Shown here: positions 24,941 through 33,660 of the stretch, piece after piece
Layout: each line of letters starts with the position of its first letter
Position numbering within the stretch: position 1 is the first letter of the stretch
NCBI GenBank assembly: GCA_902761605.1
Contig: CACWLC010000009.1
Coordinates: 1 to 64,000, forward strand
Length of the DNA: 64,000 bases
Origin: an uncultured Prevotellaceae bacterium
GTDB lineage: Bacteria; Bacteroidota; Bacteroidia; Bacteroidales; Bacteroidaceae
Direction: 5' to 3'
Program-made: the position numbers and the translations under genes
Notes under the pieces: generated by a model
Database searches by the model: none
What the model was told of the DNA's origin: nothing
The model's input: the letters and a program-made list of their open reading frames with translations, nothing else

Positions 24941-25882
24941 ATGAAACCAACTCTTTTTCTGCTTGCAGCAGGTATGGGCAGCCGTTACGGAGGCCTGAAA
25001 CAACTTGATGGTCTGGGTCCTAACGGTGAGACAATCATGGATTATAGTATCTACGATGCCATCCAGGCAGGATTCGGCAAAATCGTATGGGTAATCAGAA
25101 AAGATTTCGAAGAGCAGTTCCGCACACAGATTCTTTCTAAATACGAAGGAAAGGTAAAGTGCGAACTTTGCTTCCAGGCCCTCGACGCACTGCCAGAGGG
25201 ATTCTCAGTACCAGAAGGTCGTCAGAAGCCTTGGGGTACAAACCATGCTGTGCTGATGGGTAAGGATGTTATCAAGGAGCCTTTCTGTGTTATCAACTGC
25301 GATGATTTCTACAATCGCGATGCATTCATGGTTATCGGCAAGTTCCTTGCAAACCTTCCTGAGGGTGCAAAGAACCAGTATGCAATGGTAGGCTTTCGTG
25401 TAGGCAACACCCTCTCCGAGAATGGTACCGTTGCACGTGGTATCTGTTCTAAGAACGACAAGGGGCATCTTACTACAGTCGTTGAGCGCACAGAGATCGT
25501 ACGTTGTGCAGAAGACGGTGCTAATGCCGGTGCTGCTTCAGAGCCTATCCGTTATAAGGATGAAGACGGCAAATGGGTAGAGGTAGCCGACAATACTCCT
25601 GTGTCTATGAACATGTGGGGCTTCACACCTGACTACTTCGAGTATTCTGAGGCTTACTTCAAGGAGTTCCTCTCTGACCCGAAGAACATTGAGAACCTGA
25701 AGGCAGAGTTCTTTATCCCTCTCATGGTTAACAAGCTTATCAACGACGGTACAGCTACAGTAGAGGTACTCGACACCACTTCTAAGTGGTTTGGTGTTAC
25801 TTATGCAGCAGACCGCGACGCTACCGTTGCACGCATCAAGCAGCTCGTTGACGACGGCGTATATCCTAACAAGCTGTTCTAA
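24941..25882 (+). CDS. Sugar-phosphate nucleotidyltransferase-like protein
   Basis: This 313-aa protein has a Rossmann-like NTP-transferase fold. The start MKPTLFLLAAGMGSRYGGLKQL contains the nucleotide-binding LAAGxGxRxG-Lys signature, and VINCDDFY near 110 supplies the metal-binding Asp pair. It belongs to the glucose-1-phosphate uridylyl/thymidylyltransferase superfamily, but the sugar and nucleotide cannot be assigned. I start it at 24941; the open frame extends 13 codons upstream across the promoter box. The DHH phosphoesterase gene starts one base after its stop codon, suggesting co-transcription. Confidence 0.85.
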   Translation: MKPTLFLLAAGMGSRYGGLKQLDGLGPNGETIMDYSIYDAIQAGFGKIVWVIRKDFEEQFRTQILSKYEGKVKCELCFQALDALPEGFSVPEGRQKPWGTNHAVLMGKDVIKEPFCVINCDDFYNRDAFMVIGKFLANLPEGAKNQYAMVGFRVGNTLSENGTVARGICSKNDKGHLTTVVERTEIVRCAEDGANAGAASEPIRYKDEDGKWVEVADNTPVSMNMWGFTPDYFEYSEAYFKEFLSDPKNIENLKAEFFIPLMVNKLINDGTATVEVLDTTSKWFGVTYAADRDATVARIKQLVDDGVYPNKLF

Positions 25883-25883
25883 T

Positions 25884-26918
25884 ATGAATATTGACATATT
25901 GACAGAAGATCAGGTGGCCCAATTAAGCCACCTGATTTCTGGCTCACAGAATATCGTCATTACATGTCATCGGAGTCCTGATGGTGATGCCATAGGGTCT
26001 TCGCTGGGCTTTGCTGCCTACCTCTGGTCATTAGGCAAGGAAGTGAGCATCATCGTTCCTGACCAGTTTCCTGATTTCCTGGCATGGCTCCCAAATACGG
26101 AGAAGATCATTCGTTATGACAAGCATAAGGAGAAATGCGACATGCTCCTTAAGATTGCCGACGTGGTGTTCTGTCTTGACTTCAACACTCTTAGCCGCGT
26201 GGAGGACATGGAACCGGCCTTACGTGCTACCAAAGCCCCTCTGGTTCTTATAGACCATCATCTTAATCCCGATGTTCCGGCTGTTTTGACAGTTTCCCAA
26301 CCGGGAGCCTGCAGCGCAAGTGAGCTTGTGTTCCGTATAGTCTGGCAACTTGGCGGTTTTGAAATGCAAACAAAACATTTCGCAACACCTGTCTACTGCG
26401 GCATGATGACAGATACCGGAGGGTTTCAGTTCAATTCTACGAAATGTGAGATCTACTTCATTATCTCGCAGTTACTTACCAAGAATATCGACAAAGACAA
26501 GATCTATCGTAATGTTTATCATAACTACAGCGAGAACCGTCTTCGTCTGATGGGCTACGTGATGTATGAGAAGCTTGTTTACCTGAAAGAGTATAATGCC
26601 AGTTACTATGCCATAACGAAAGAAGATCAGAAACGGTTCAACTTCGTTAAGGGCGATGCAGAAGGTCTTGTAAACATCCCACAGCAGATCAAGGGCCTTA
26701 AGTTGTCTATCTCCATGCGAGAAGATACAGACAAGGAGAATACCATCTGGATCAGTCTGCGCTCTGTCGATGATTTCCCATGCAACGAAATGGCTGCACA
26801 GTTCTTTAATGGCGGAGGTCATCTCAACGCCTCAGGAGGACGTCTTAACTGTACGATAGAAGAGGCTATAGAGATAACGAAAAAGGCAATAGAATCATAC
26901 GCAGACAGGCTGATATAA
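25884..26918 (+). CDS. DHH-family phosphoesterase (NrnA-like)
   Basis: This 344-aa protein resembles NrnA, which degrades short oligoribonucleotides and dephosphorylates pAp. Motifs: CHRSPDGDAIGS (35-46), CLDFNTL, the DHH triad in LIDHHLNPD near 130, and TDTGGF near 180. A C-terminal DHHA1 domain ends with FNGGGHLNASGG. The preferred start at 25884, MNIDILTEDQV, lies one base after the upstream stop codon. The open frame extends 31 codons further into the upstream gene but without family-like sequence. Confidence 0.92.
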   Translation: MNIDILTEDQVAQLSHLISGSQNIVITCHRSPDGDAIGSSLGFAAYLWSLGKEVSIIVPDQFPDFLAWLPNTEKIIRYDKHKEKCDMLLKIADVVFCLDFNTLSRVEDMEPALRATKAPLVLIDHHLNPDVPAVLTVSQPGACSASELVFRIVWQLGGFEMQTKHFATPVYCGMMTDTGGFQFNSTKCEIYFIISQLLTKNIDKDKIYRNVYHNYSENRLRLMGYVMYEKLVYLKEYNASYYAITKEDQKRFNFVKGDAEGLVNIPQQIKGLKLSISMREDTDKENTIWISLRSVDDFPCNEMAAQFFNGGGHLNASGGRLNCTIEEAIEITKKAIESYADRLI

Positions 26919-26971
26919 GCCGGAGGATATGAAAAATACGTTAAAAAAACTCAAGGCGAAGCAAAATGGGC

Positions 26972-26999
26972 ATTGTTCAATGATTATTGTTCAATGATT
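26972..26999 (+). repeat. Two exact copies of a 14-base unit
   Basis: ATTGTTCAATGATT occurs twice without spacer, immediately upstream of the TAATTTTG box of the next gene. Fourteen is twice the 7-base period of the other arrays in this window. Confidence 0.85.
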
Positions 27000-27004
27000 T
27001 TTTG

Positions 27005-27012
27005 TAATTTTG
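27005..27012 (+). promoter_or_regulatory. Candidate -7 box for the DUF4827 lipoprotein gene
   Basis: TAATTTTG lies eight bases before the ATG at 27021. The leader would be very short. No -33 TTTG is seen at 20 bases. Confidence 0.5.
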
Positions 27013-27020
27013 TGCCCGAT

Positions 27021-27656
27021 ATGAAGAAAATTGTTTTTGTATTATTAGCAGCCATAACCGTCCTCGCAAGTTGTAATGATTACGAGACATATGGTGATAT
27101 GAAGGAGAAAGAGCGTAATGCCATCAATAAATTCATCGCCGACAGCAGTATCACTGTAATCTCAGAGGATGTCTTCGTACAGAAAGGCTATAAGACCGAC
27201 CTCACTCGCAATGAATTTGTGAAACTCGACAAGAGTGGTGTTTATATGCAGATTGTTCGCTACGGATGTGGAACAAAGATCCAGAATGGCGAGACAGCAA
27301 ACATCGTTTGCCGATGCAGAGAGTATAACATCAGTTCTGATACACTGTGCGTTGTCACAAACATCTCTTATTCTGCAGCCAGTCCCGATATCATGCGTGT
27401 AAGCTGCACAAGTGGTACATTTACAGCCTCTTTCACCAAGCAAATAGCTTATAATATGTATTATGTATATGGTAGTGCTCAAGTTCCGGCAGGTTGGCTC
27501 GTGCCTCTCACTTATGTTAGTGTAGGCTACCCGGAAAAGGAAGGCGACGAGATTGCCAAGGTGCGTCTCATCGTTCCTCACAGCCAAGGTCATACAACGG
27601 CTTCCTCTCAGGTGACACCATATTTTTATGAGCTGACATATCAACGAGAAGCATAA
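27021..27656 (+). CDS. DUF4827 family lipoprotein
   Basis: This 211-aa predicted lipoprotein has a lipobox VLASC (Cys18). The mature part begins with NDYETYGDMKEKERNAINKF and contains ITVISEDVF and GVYMQIVRYGCG, a pattern I associate with the Bacteroidales DUF4827 family. Those proteins may have an FKBP-like fold, and the function is unknown. I start it at 27021 because upstream codons are not signal-like and the promoter box lies inside them. It sits 24 bases upstream of the GlmM-type mutase gene. Confidence 0.8.
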   Translation: MKKIVFVLLAAITVLASCNDYETYGDMKEKERNAINKFIADSSITVISEDVFVQKGYKTDLTRNEFVKLDKSGVYMQIVRYGCGTKIQNGETANIVCRCREYNISSDTLCVVTNISYSAASPDIMRVSCTSGTFTASFTKQIAYNMYYVYGSAQVPAGWLVPLTYVSVGYPEKEGDEIAKVRLIVPHSQGHTTASSQVTPYFYELTYQREA

Positions 27657-27680
27657 CGATTTTTTAGATATACAAACCCT

Positions 27681-29072
27681 ATGACACTTATCAAATCGAT
27701 TTCAGGTATCCGCGGTACTATTGGCGGACAGACGGGTGACACCCTGAACCCATTGGACATTGTCAAGTTCACAACAGCTTATGCCACCTTCATTCGCAAA
27801 AGCGGCAAAGGCACATCAAATAAGATTATCGTTGGCCGTGATGGTCGTATCTCTGGTGAGATGGTGAAGAATGTCGTTTGCGGCACTCTCATGGGTATGG
27901 GCTACGATGTCATCAACATCGGCTATGCCACTACTCCTACTACAGAACTTGCAGTTCGTATGGCTGGCGCCGATGGTGGTATCATCATCACCGCTTCACA
28001 TAATCCACGAATGTGGAATGCACTTAAGCTTCTTAACAATGAAGGAGAGTTCCTTACCGCAGCCGATGGTGCAGAGGTTCTGGATATTGCTGCAAAGGAA
28101 GACTTTGACTATGCTGATGTAGATCATCTGGGCCACTATTCAGAAGACAACACCTTCGATCAGCAGCATATCGACTCTGTGCTTAAACTTAAGCTTGCCG
28201 ATATTGAGGCTATAAAGAAGCGTAAGTTCCGTGTGTGTGTAGATACCATCAACTCTGTAGGAGGTATCATCCTGCCAAGACTCTTCGATGCAATAGGAGT
28301 AGATTATGAGATTCTCAACGGAGAGTGCACTGGTGATTTCGCGCATAATCCCGAGCCACTGGAGAAAAATCTTCATGGCATCATGGACAAGATGAAGAAT
28401 GGAGGTTTTGATCTCGGCATCGTTGTCGATCCTGATGTTGACCGTCTGGCATTTATCTGCGAAGACGGAAAGATGTTTGGAGAAGAGTACACCCTCGTCA
28501 GCGTTGCAGACTACGTTCTCAGCCATACTGTAGGCAATACGGTAAGCAACCTGAGCAGCACCCGTGCCCTGCGCGATGTTACAGAGAAGCATGGTGGCAA
28601 ATACAGTGCCGCAGCTGTTGGTGAGGTCAACGTAACAACAAAGATGAAAGAGGTTGGAGCCGTTATCGGCGGTGAAGGCAACGGTGGAGTCATCTATCCA
28701 GAGAGCCATTATGGCCGTGATGCCCTCGTAGGTATCGTGCTGTTCCTTTCAAGTCTTGCACAGAAAGGATGTACCGCTTCAGAGCTCCGTAACACATTCC
28801 CTGACTATCAGATAGCCAAGAACCGCATCGATCTTACCCCAGAGACAGATGTCGACGCCATCCTCGTAAAGGTTAAGGAGATGTTCGCTGCAGATCCCTC
28901 TGCCCAAGTTAATGATATTGACGGTGTTAAGATCGACTTCCCTGACCGTTGGGTTCATCTCCGCAAGTCTAATACAGAGCCGATTATCCGAGTATACAGC
29001 GAGGCTCAGACAATGGAAATGGCTGATGAGTTAGGAAAGAAACTAATGAAAGTTGTCTACGATATGCAATAA
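27681..29072 (+). CDS. glmM: Phosphoglucosamine mutase-type phosphohexomutase GlmM
   Basis: GlmM interconverts glucosamine-6-phosphate and glucosamine-1-phosphate on the way to UDP-GlcNAc for peptidoglycan and LPS. The 463-aa protein has the start SISGIRGTIGG, the phosphoserine loop TASHNP near 107, the metal loop DPDVDRLAF near 252, the sugar loop GEGNGG near 333 and the phosphate loop RKSNTEPIIRVY near 430. Bacteroidota proteins of this type are sometimes labelled phosphomannomutase, so the substrate is not certain. glmS, the previous step, is in the same window at 34830. A strong terminator follows. Confidence 0.88.
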   Translation: MTLIKSISGIRGTIGGQTGDTLNPLDIVKFTTAYATFIRKSGKGTSNKIIVGRDGRISGEMVKNVVCGTLMGMGYDVINIGYATTPTTELAVRMAGADGGIIITASHNPRMWNALKLLNNEGEFLTAADGAEVLDIAAKEDFDYADVDHLGHYSEDNTFDQQHIDSVLKLKLADIEAIKKRKFRVCVDTINSVGGIILPRLFDAIGVDYEILNGECTGDFAHNPEPLEKNLHGIMDKMKNGGFDLGIVVDPDVDRLAFICEDGKMFGEEYTLVSVADYVLSHTVGNTVSNLSSTRALRDVTEKHGGKYSAAAVGEVNVTTKMKEVGAVIGGEGNGGVIYPESHYGRDALVGIVLFLSSLAQKGCTASELRNTFPDYQIAKNRIDLTPETDVDAILVKVKEMFAADPSAQVNDIDGVKIDFPDRWVHLRKSNTEPIIRVYSEAQTMEMADELGKKLMKVVYDMQ

Positions 29073-29090
29073 AAGAGTCGTATCATAATA

Positions 29091-29126
29091 AAACAAATGC
29101 TCACCGTTTTGGTGAGCATTTGTTTT
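29091..29126. terminator. Bidirectional terminator between glmM and the SulP gene
   Basis: AACAAATGCTCACC pairs with GGTGAGCATTTGTT across a short loop and is flanked by A and T runs, serving both convergent genes. Confidence 0.93.
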
Positions 29127-30819
29127 ATAACAGCTGTTTTGCACGTTCTAATGCCAGATTAATGTGAGAACAGATATTCTCCTCACCCAGCAGCGTGTCG
29201 AAACCGGCTTTGTGAAGCACTGCCTGCACCTGAGGATTAACACCTGAGAGAACTACCTGTATCCCCTCCCCTTGCGACATCATACACAAGTTTGTGAGGT
29301 TATGGATACCCGTTGAATCAACGAATGGCACCTTTCGCATACGTATGATACGGACACGCGGACGACGATGGTGCAACGCTCCCATTATCTCCTCAAACTT
29401 ATTACCTGCTCCGAAGAAATATGGACCATTGATCTCATATACCTCCACACCCTCAGGAATCGTCAGATGCTCAAGGTTGCCAAGCTGGAAGTCGCTCTCC
29501 TCTTCCTCAGGATTGATCTCATCACTGATTACCTTGACATCTGTAGTCTCTGCCATACGACGCATAAAGAGCAGACATGCGCATATAAGACCCACCTCGA
29601 TGGCGATGGTAAGATCGAAGATCACCGTCAACAGGAATGTCACCCAAAGCACGATGACATCGCTCTTTGGATTCTTCAGGATAGATAAGAACGAACGCCA
29701 GCCGCTCATGTTATAACTCACAATCACGAGCACACCTGCCAGACATGCCATTGGGATATACTGTGCCAACGGCATAAGGAACAGGAATATAAGCAGCAGC
29801 ACCACAGCATGGATGATACCAGCCACAGGAGTACGACCTCCGTTGTTGATGTTTGTCATCGTACGGGCGATGGCACCTGTGGCAGGAATACCGCCGAAGA
29901 TAGGCGAAGCCAGATTGGCCATACCCTGTGCTATCAGCTCCGTATTAGAGTTATGCCTATCCCCGATGACACCATCAGCCACAGTGGCAGAAAGCAACGA
30001 CTCGATGGCACCGAGAATGGCAATAGTAATGGCAGGCGACACCAGCGACTTGATGACATCCCACGTCAGTGAGGGCACCTCAGCACCTGGCAACTGGTTG
30101 GATATCGAGAATCTGTCACCAATAGTCTCTATCGATACCACTCCGGCATACTGTTTTAGCAGCAGACCAGCTATTGTCATCACGATAATTGCTATCAGCG
30201 AGCCTGGCAGTTTTGACAACGCAGAATGTCCGGCTACCTTTGGCCACAAAGCGATAATAGCCACACTCAACACACCGACACCCGCACTCCAGCTGTCGAT
30301 AGTGGGGAATGCCCCTACATAAGCTATCCACTTCTCTATGAAGTCAGAGGGTACAGAGGCCATCGTCAGTCCGAACAGATCCTTAATCTGTGTTGTGAAG
30401 ATGGTCAGTGCGATACCCGATGTGAATCCCACCACAATAGGATAAGGGATATACTTGATGATGGTACCCAGATGGAGTAATCCGAAAAGTATAAGGAATA
30501 CACCCGCCAATAGCGTAGCTATCGTGAGACCCTCAAAACCATACTGCTGGATTATACCATAAATAATAATAATGAACGCGCCCGTAGGACCACCTATCTG
30601 CACCTTTGAACCTCCAAAGAGCGATACTATCAGTCCTGCTACGATAGCGGTGATTATACCCTTCTCAGGGGTAACACCCGACGCAATACCGAATGCAATA
30701 GCCAACGGGAGGGCAACAATACCCACGATAATACCCGCTAACAAATCGGTTGTAAACTGCTTCCTGTTGTATGTCTTCAACGTCGAAAACAGCTTTGGTT
30801 TAAACTCTAAAGTTGTCAT
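29125..30819 (-). CDS. SulP-family anion transporter with STAS domain
   Basis: This 564-aa inner-membrane protein of the SLC26/SulP family carries sulfate, bicarbonate or other anions. About 10-12 membrane segments occupy residues 25-440, with the family signature TDLLAGIIVGIVALPLAIAF near 24 and the GGPTGAF substrate motif near 77. A C-terminal STAS domain (about 455-560) contains VPFVDSTGIHNLTNL. The substrate cannot be told from the sequence and no carbonic anhydrase or sulfur gene lies next to it. It is transcribed alone, with a TAATTTTG box upstream. Confidence 0.95.
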   Translation of the reverse strand: MTTLEFKPKLFSTLKTYNRKQFTTDLLAGIIVGIVALPLAIAFGIASGVTPEKGIITAIVAGLIVSLFGGSKVQIGGPTGAFIIIIYGIIQQYGFEGLTIATLLAGVFLILFGLLHLGTIIKYIPYPIVVGFTSGIALTIFTTQIKDLFGLTMASVPSDFIEKWIAYVGAFPTIDSWSAGVGVLSVAIIALWPKVAGHSALSKLPGSLIAIIVMTIAGLLLKQYAGVVSIETIGDRFSISNQLPGAEVPSLTWDVIKSLVSPAITIAILGAIESLLSATVADGVIGDRHNSNTELIAQGMANLASPIFGGIPATGAIARTMTNINNGGRTPVAGIIHAVVLLLIFLFLMPLAQYIPMACLAGVLVIVSYNMSGWRSFLSILKNPKSDVIVLWVTFLLTVIFDLTIAIEVGLICACLLFMRRMAETTDVKVISDEINPEEEESDFQLGNLEHLTIPEGVEVYEINGPYFFGAGNKFEEIMGALHHRRPRVRIIRMRKVPFVDSTGIHNLTNLCMMSQGEGIQVVLSGVNPQVQAVLHKAGFDTLLGEENICSHINLALERAKQLL

Positions 30820-30882
30820 TTTCAGTCTTGTTTCTAATACCTAATCACTACTCTTCACGCATTAAAGAGAGGAATTTGAGTG

Positions 30883-30890
30883 CAAAATTA
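30883..30890 (-). promoter_or_regulatory. Candidate -7 box for the SulP gene
   Basis: TAATTTTG on the minus strand lies 63 bases before the ATG. Confidence 0.55.
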
Positions 30891-30942
30891 AGAAAAAAAG
30901 TTAAAAAAACTCTGATAATTAACAACTTATTTGAAAAAGGCC

Positions 30943-30950
30943 TAATTTTG
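30943..30950 (+). promoter_or_regulatory. Candidate -7 box for the Ala-rich lipoprotein gene
   Basis: TAATTTTG lies 51 bases before the ATG at 31002. It is divergent from the SulP promoter. Confidence 0.6.
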
Positions 30951-31001
30951 TTGCCGAAAATCAATTATTACTTATAAACCAAATTTAAAAGATTAAGCAT
31001 T

Positions 31002-31589
31002 ATGAAGAAAATTATTTTCGCAGTTATGGCAATGTGCGCCATTGGTTTCACATCATGTGGTAACAAGACTCAGGCTCCTGCCGAAGCACCTGCAGAAGAG
31101 GCTGTCGTTTTCAATGCTGAGGATGAGGCTGCTGCAACTATCAGCGCCCTGACAGAACAGATTGAAGCACAGGATGCCAGCAAGCTCCAGGAGGTTATCG
31201 CTACCGTTCAGGAGAAGATCAAGGAGATTATCGGTTCCAACCCAGAGGTTGCAAAGGAATATGTTTCTAAGGTTCAGGATTTCCTGAAGGAGAATGCTGA
31301 GAAGATCAAGGCATTTGCTGGCGACAATGCTGCTCTTAATGCTGCAATCAGTGCCATCACAGAAGCTCCTGCAGAAAGTGTTGTCAACGGTCTGATGCAG
31401 GCTGTTGATGCTACCAAGGCTGCTGGAGATGCAGTAGAGGCTGGCAAAGAGGCTGTTGAGGGTGCCGTAGAGGATGCCAAGCAAGCTGCTGAGGACAAGG
31501 CTAATGAGGCTAAGGACGCAGCTAAGGAAAAGGTTGGTGAGGCTATCGACGCAGCAGCTGATAAGGCAAAGAAGGCTCTGGGAAACTAA
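31002..31589 (+). CDS. Ala/Lys/Glu-rich helical lipoprotein
   Basis: This 195-aa product has a clear lipoprotein signal peptide (lipobox FTSC, Cys19) and a mature part that is almost entirely charged, Ala-rich helix. Repeated AxxAxDxAK-type stretches lie toward the C-terminus (KQAAEDKANEAKDAAKEKVG). This resembles LEA- or apolipoprotein-like amphipathic helices, or coiled coils such as Lpp. No catalytic motif is present. It may act as an envelope spacer or stress protein. It has its own promoter and a strong terminator, which suggests high independent expression. Confidence 0.8.
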   Translation: MKKIIFAVMAMCAIGFTSCGNKTQAPAEAPAEEAVVFNAEDEAAATISALTEQIEAQDASKLQEVIATVQEKIKEIIGSNPEVAKEYVSKVQDFLKENAEKIKAFAGDNAALNAAISAITEAPAESVVNGLMQAVDATKAAGDAVEAGKEAVEGAVEDAKQAAEDKANEAKDAAKEKVGEAIDAAADKAKKALGN

Positions 31590-31607
31590 AATTCTATTCG
31601 CTGAATA

Positions 31608-31648
31608 AAACGGGGCGTTCGTTGAACGAATTTGCCCCGTTTCTTTTT
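31608..31648 (+). terminator. Terminator of the Ala-rich lipoprotein gene
   Basis: AAACGGGGC (31608-31616) pairs with GCCCCGTTT (31634-31642), with an inner TTCGT/ACGAA stem, followed by CTTTTT. The -33 box of the next gene starts inside its loop. Confidence 0.92.
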
Positions 31649-31662
31649 ATTAACTATCTTTG
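31631..31662 (+). promoter_or_regulatory. Promoter of the histidine kinase operon, overlapping a terminator
   Basis: TTTG (31631-31634), a 20-base spacer and TATCTTTG (31655-31662) match the consensus perfectly. The -33 box overlaps the terminator's 3' arm. Confidence 0.8.
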
Positions 31663-31677
31663 CAAAAAAAAGATAAA

Positions 31678-32913
31678 ATGTCATTTAAAAAGGAACATCG
31701 ACAAGAAACAGTCATCTACCTTGCCCTATGGGCACTACTGTTCTTAGCGCCAGTGATGAGTCTGGCCATTCGTACTGCAAACACAGACATCACGTTCGAT
31801 TGGCAGGAAATATTCACTGTATGGAAGCAATACGCACTCTTCTTCGTCGTGTTCCTTATCCACAACCACCTGTTGGCACCGATGCTCATCTATCGCCAAC
31901 GGAAATGGATGTATATCGGAAGCTGTCTGGCCATCATCATCCTTTTCCACACTTATCAGTGCAACCATCGCCCGAATTTCAAGGAGATAAGAAAACACCG
32001 TATGGAGATGATGGAAGGCAAGATGGACAGACCCCCACTCCCTCCAGACGATATTTTCAAGCCCGACGATATGCACAAGCCCGAAGGCAAGCATAAGCCC
32101 GACGACATGCATAAGCCCGACGATATGCACAGGCCAGATGAGTCCTTCGAGAAAGGACCTCAACGCGGGCCACGTAAGGAGCATCGCACACCGTTGTTCT
32201 TCGGACAGCACGACATCATCTCCATCGTCATTCTCATAATGATGTTAGGCATGAACCTGGGCATAAAGCTCTATTTCCGTCATGCTGGCGACAGGAAGAA
32301 GATGACAGAGCTGGAGCATCAGAATCTCGAACAACAGCTTGAGTATCTGAAATACCAGATCAATCCCCACTTCTTCATGAACACCCTGAACAATATCCAT
32401 GCCTTAGTAGATATCGACCCCGAGAAAGCCAAGCATACTATCTTGGAACTATCAAAGATGATGCGCTTCGTGCTCTATGAAGGCAACAAACAGGGAGTGC
32501 CTCTTGATCGTGAGATTGCATTCCTGCAGAATTACATCACCCTTATGAAGCTTCGCTATACAGACAAGGTTCGTATAACAGTAACCACTCCTGAGCGTAT
32601 GCCTAACAAGGAAGTGCCGCCACTGATGTTCATCACCTTTGTTGAGAACGCATTCAAACATGGTGTGAGCTACCGGCAGGAGTCATTCATAGAGATAGAG
32701 TTGAAGACCGACGACACCAGACTCGACTTCACATGTCGTAACAGCCGTATCCCTGCTACAGAAGACAAGCACGGAGGTGTTGGCCTGCAAAACGTCAAAC
32801 AGCGTCTTGACCTCATCTACGGCAAGGACTATACATTAGATATTAAAGACGATCCTGATGTATACAGCGTGAGTCTTTCTATTCCATTATTACAAAATAC
32901 CCAACAAGCATGA
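31678..32913 (+). CDS. LytS/YehU-type sensor histidine kinase with His/Asp/Met repeat loop
   Basis: This 411-aa membrane kinase has four membrane segments (about 12-30, 51-70, 77-95, 180-200), a periplasmic loop between the third and fourth, then a His-kinase domain. The phospho-acceptor is His231 in YQINPHFFMNTLNN. The ATP-binding part has VENAFKHG near 318 and GGVGLQNVKQRL near 366. The periplasmic loop holds tandem five- to six-residue repeats of the form (M)HKPDD at 127-155. The ATG at 31678 is preferred over an upstream TTG, which would overlap the -7 box. The partner response regulator overlaps by four bases. Confidence 0.93.
   Translation: MSFKKEHRQETVIYLALWALLFLAPVMSLAIRTANTDITFDWQEIFTVWKQYALFFVVFLIHNHLLAPMLIYRQRKWMYIGSCLAIIILFHTYQCNHRPNFKEIRKHRMEMMEGKMDRPPLPPDDIFKPDDMHKPEGKHKPDDMHKPDDMHRPDESFEKGPQRGPRKEHRTPLFFGQHDIISIVILIMMLGMNLGIKLYFRHAGDRKKMTELEHQNLEQQLEYLKYQINPHFFMNTLNNIHALVDIDPEKAKHTILELSKMMRFVLYEGNKQGVPLDREIAFLQNYITLMKLRYTDKVRITVTTPERMPNKEVPPLMFITFVENAFKHGVSYRQESFIEIELKTDDTRLDFTCRNSRIPATEDKHGGVGLQNVKQRLDLIYGKDYTLDIKDDPDVYSVSLSIPLLQNTQQA
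32056..32142 (+). repeat. Coding tandem repeat for the (M)HKPDD motif
   Basis: Units of about 15-18 bases resembling AAGCCCGACGATATGCAC are repeated four to five times and encode KPDDMH-type blocks in the periplasmic loop of the histidine kinase. Confidence 0.85.
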
Positions 32914-33635
32914 TAAGAGTATTAGCCATTGATGACGAGCCATTGGCATTACAACAGCTCGCAACATACATCAAAAAGATACCGTTCCTGGAACTGGTAA
33001 CAGAGTGCCAGAGTGCGATAGAGGCAAAAGAGATTCTCAACAATGAGAATATCGACGCCATCTTCTGCGATATCAACATGCCCGACCTCAACGGCATGGA
33101 TTTCGTAAAGTCGCTGTCCACACCCCCACTCATCGTCTTTACCACAGCCTACTCAGAATATGCTGTTGAGGGATTCAAGGTCGATGCTGTCGACTATCTG
33201 CTCAAGCCCTTTGGTCTCGATGACTTCAAGAGAGCCGCCAATCGTCTTCAGGAGCGGTTAGAAGTAAGACAACAGGAACCAGCCACCACTATTGTCAGTT
33301 CAGAAGATGATTCCATCTTCGTAAAGACCGACTATCGTGTGGTAAAGATTGCCATCAGCGATATCCGCTACATCGAGGGAATGAGCGAATATCTGAAGAT
33401 TCACCTCGAGAGTCTGCCCAAACCCATTGTCACACTCCTTTCTATGAAGAAGATGGAGGAGTTCCTACCGACTCACTTTATGAGAATACACCGCAGTTAT
33501 ATCATCAATCTTAAGAAGATACAGGAGGTGAACAAGAATCGTGTAATTATGGACTCTGAGACATATCTGCCCATCGGCGACAACTATAAGGACGCCTTCA
33601 ACGACTATCTAAGCAAGAAGTTCTTAGGCAAGTAA
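32910..33635 (+). CDS. LytTR-family response regulator
   Basis: This 241-aa regulator is paired with the upstream kinase through a four-base ATGA overlap. The receiver domain (1-120) has IDDEP at 7-11, the phospho-acceptor Asp54 in FCDINMP, and the KP motif in YLLKPFG. A C-terminal LytTR DNA-binding domain (about 140-238) contains IRYIEGMSEYLKIHL and FMRIHRSYIIN. Target promoters are unknown. LytTR regulators usually bind two direct repeats upstream of membrane or secretion genes. Confidence 0.96.
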   Translation: MIRVLAIDDEPLALQQLATYIKKIPFLELVTECQSAIEAKEILNNENIDAIFCDINMPDLNGMDFVKSLSTPPLIVFTTAYSEYAVEGFKVDAVDYLLKPFGLDDFKRAANRLQERLEVRQQEPATTIVSSEDDSIFVKTDYRVVKIAISDIRYIEGMSEYLKIHLESLPKPIVTLLSMKKMEEFLPTHFMRIHRSYIINLKKIQEVNKNRVIMDSETYLPIGDNYKDAFNDYLSKKFLGK

Positions 33636-33648
33636 ATTAACAATTAAC
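33635..33648 (+). repeat. Two exact heptamers between the regulator and the thioredoxin gene
   Basis: AATTAAC occurs twice in tandem directly after the regulator's stop codon. It is a minimal member of the 7-base-period repeats in this window. Confidence 0.6.
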
Positions 33649-33660
33649 AGAATAGCAATA

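Noticed and set aside
28140..28709. Minus-strand frame of 189 codons inside glmM
   Set aside because: Shadow of a strongly conserved gene.
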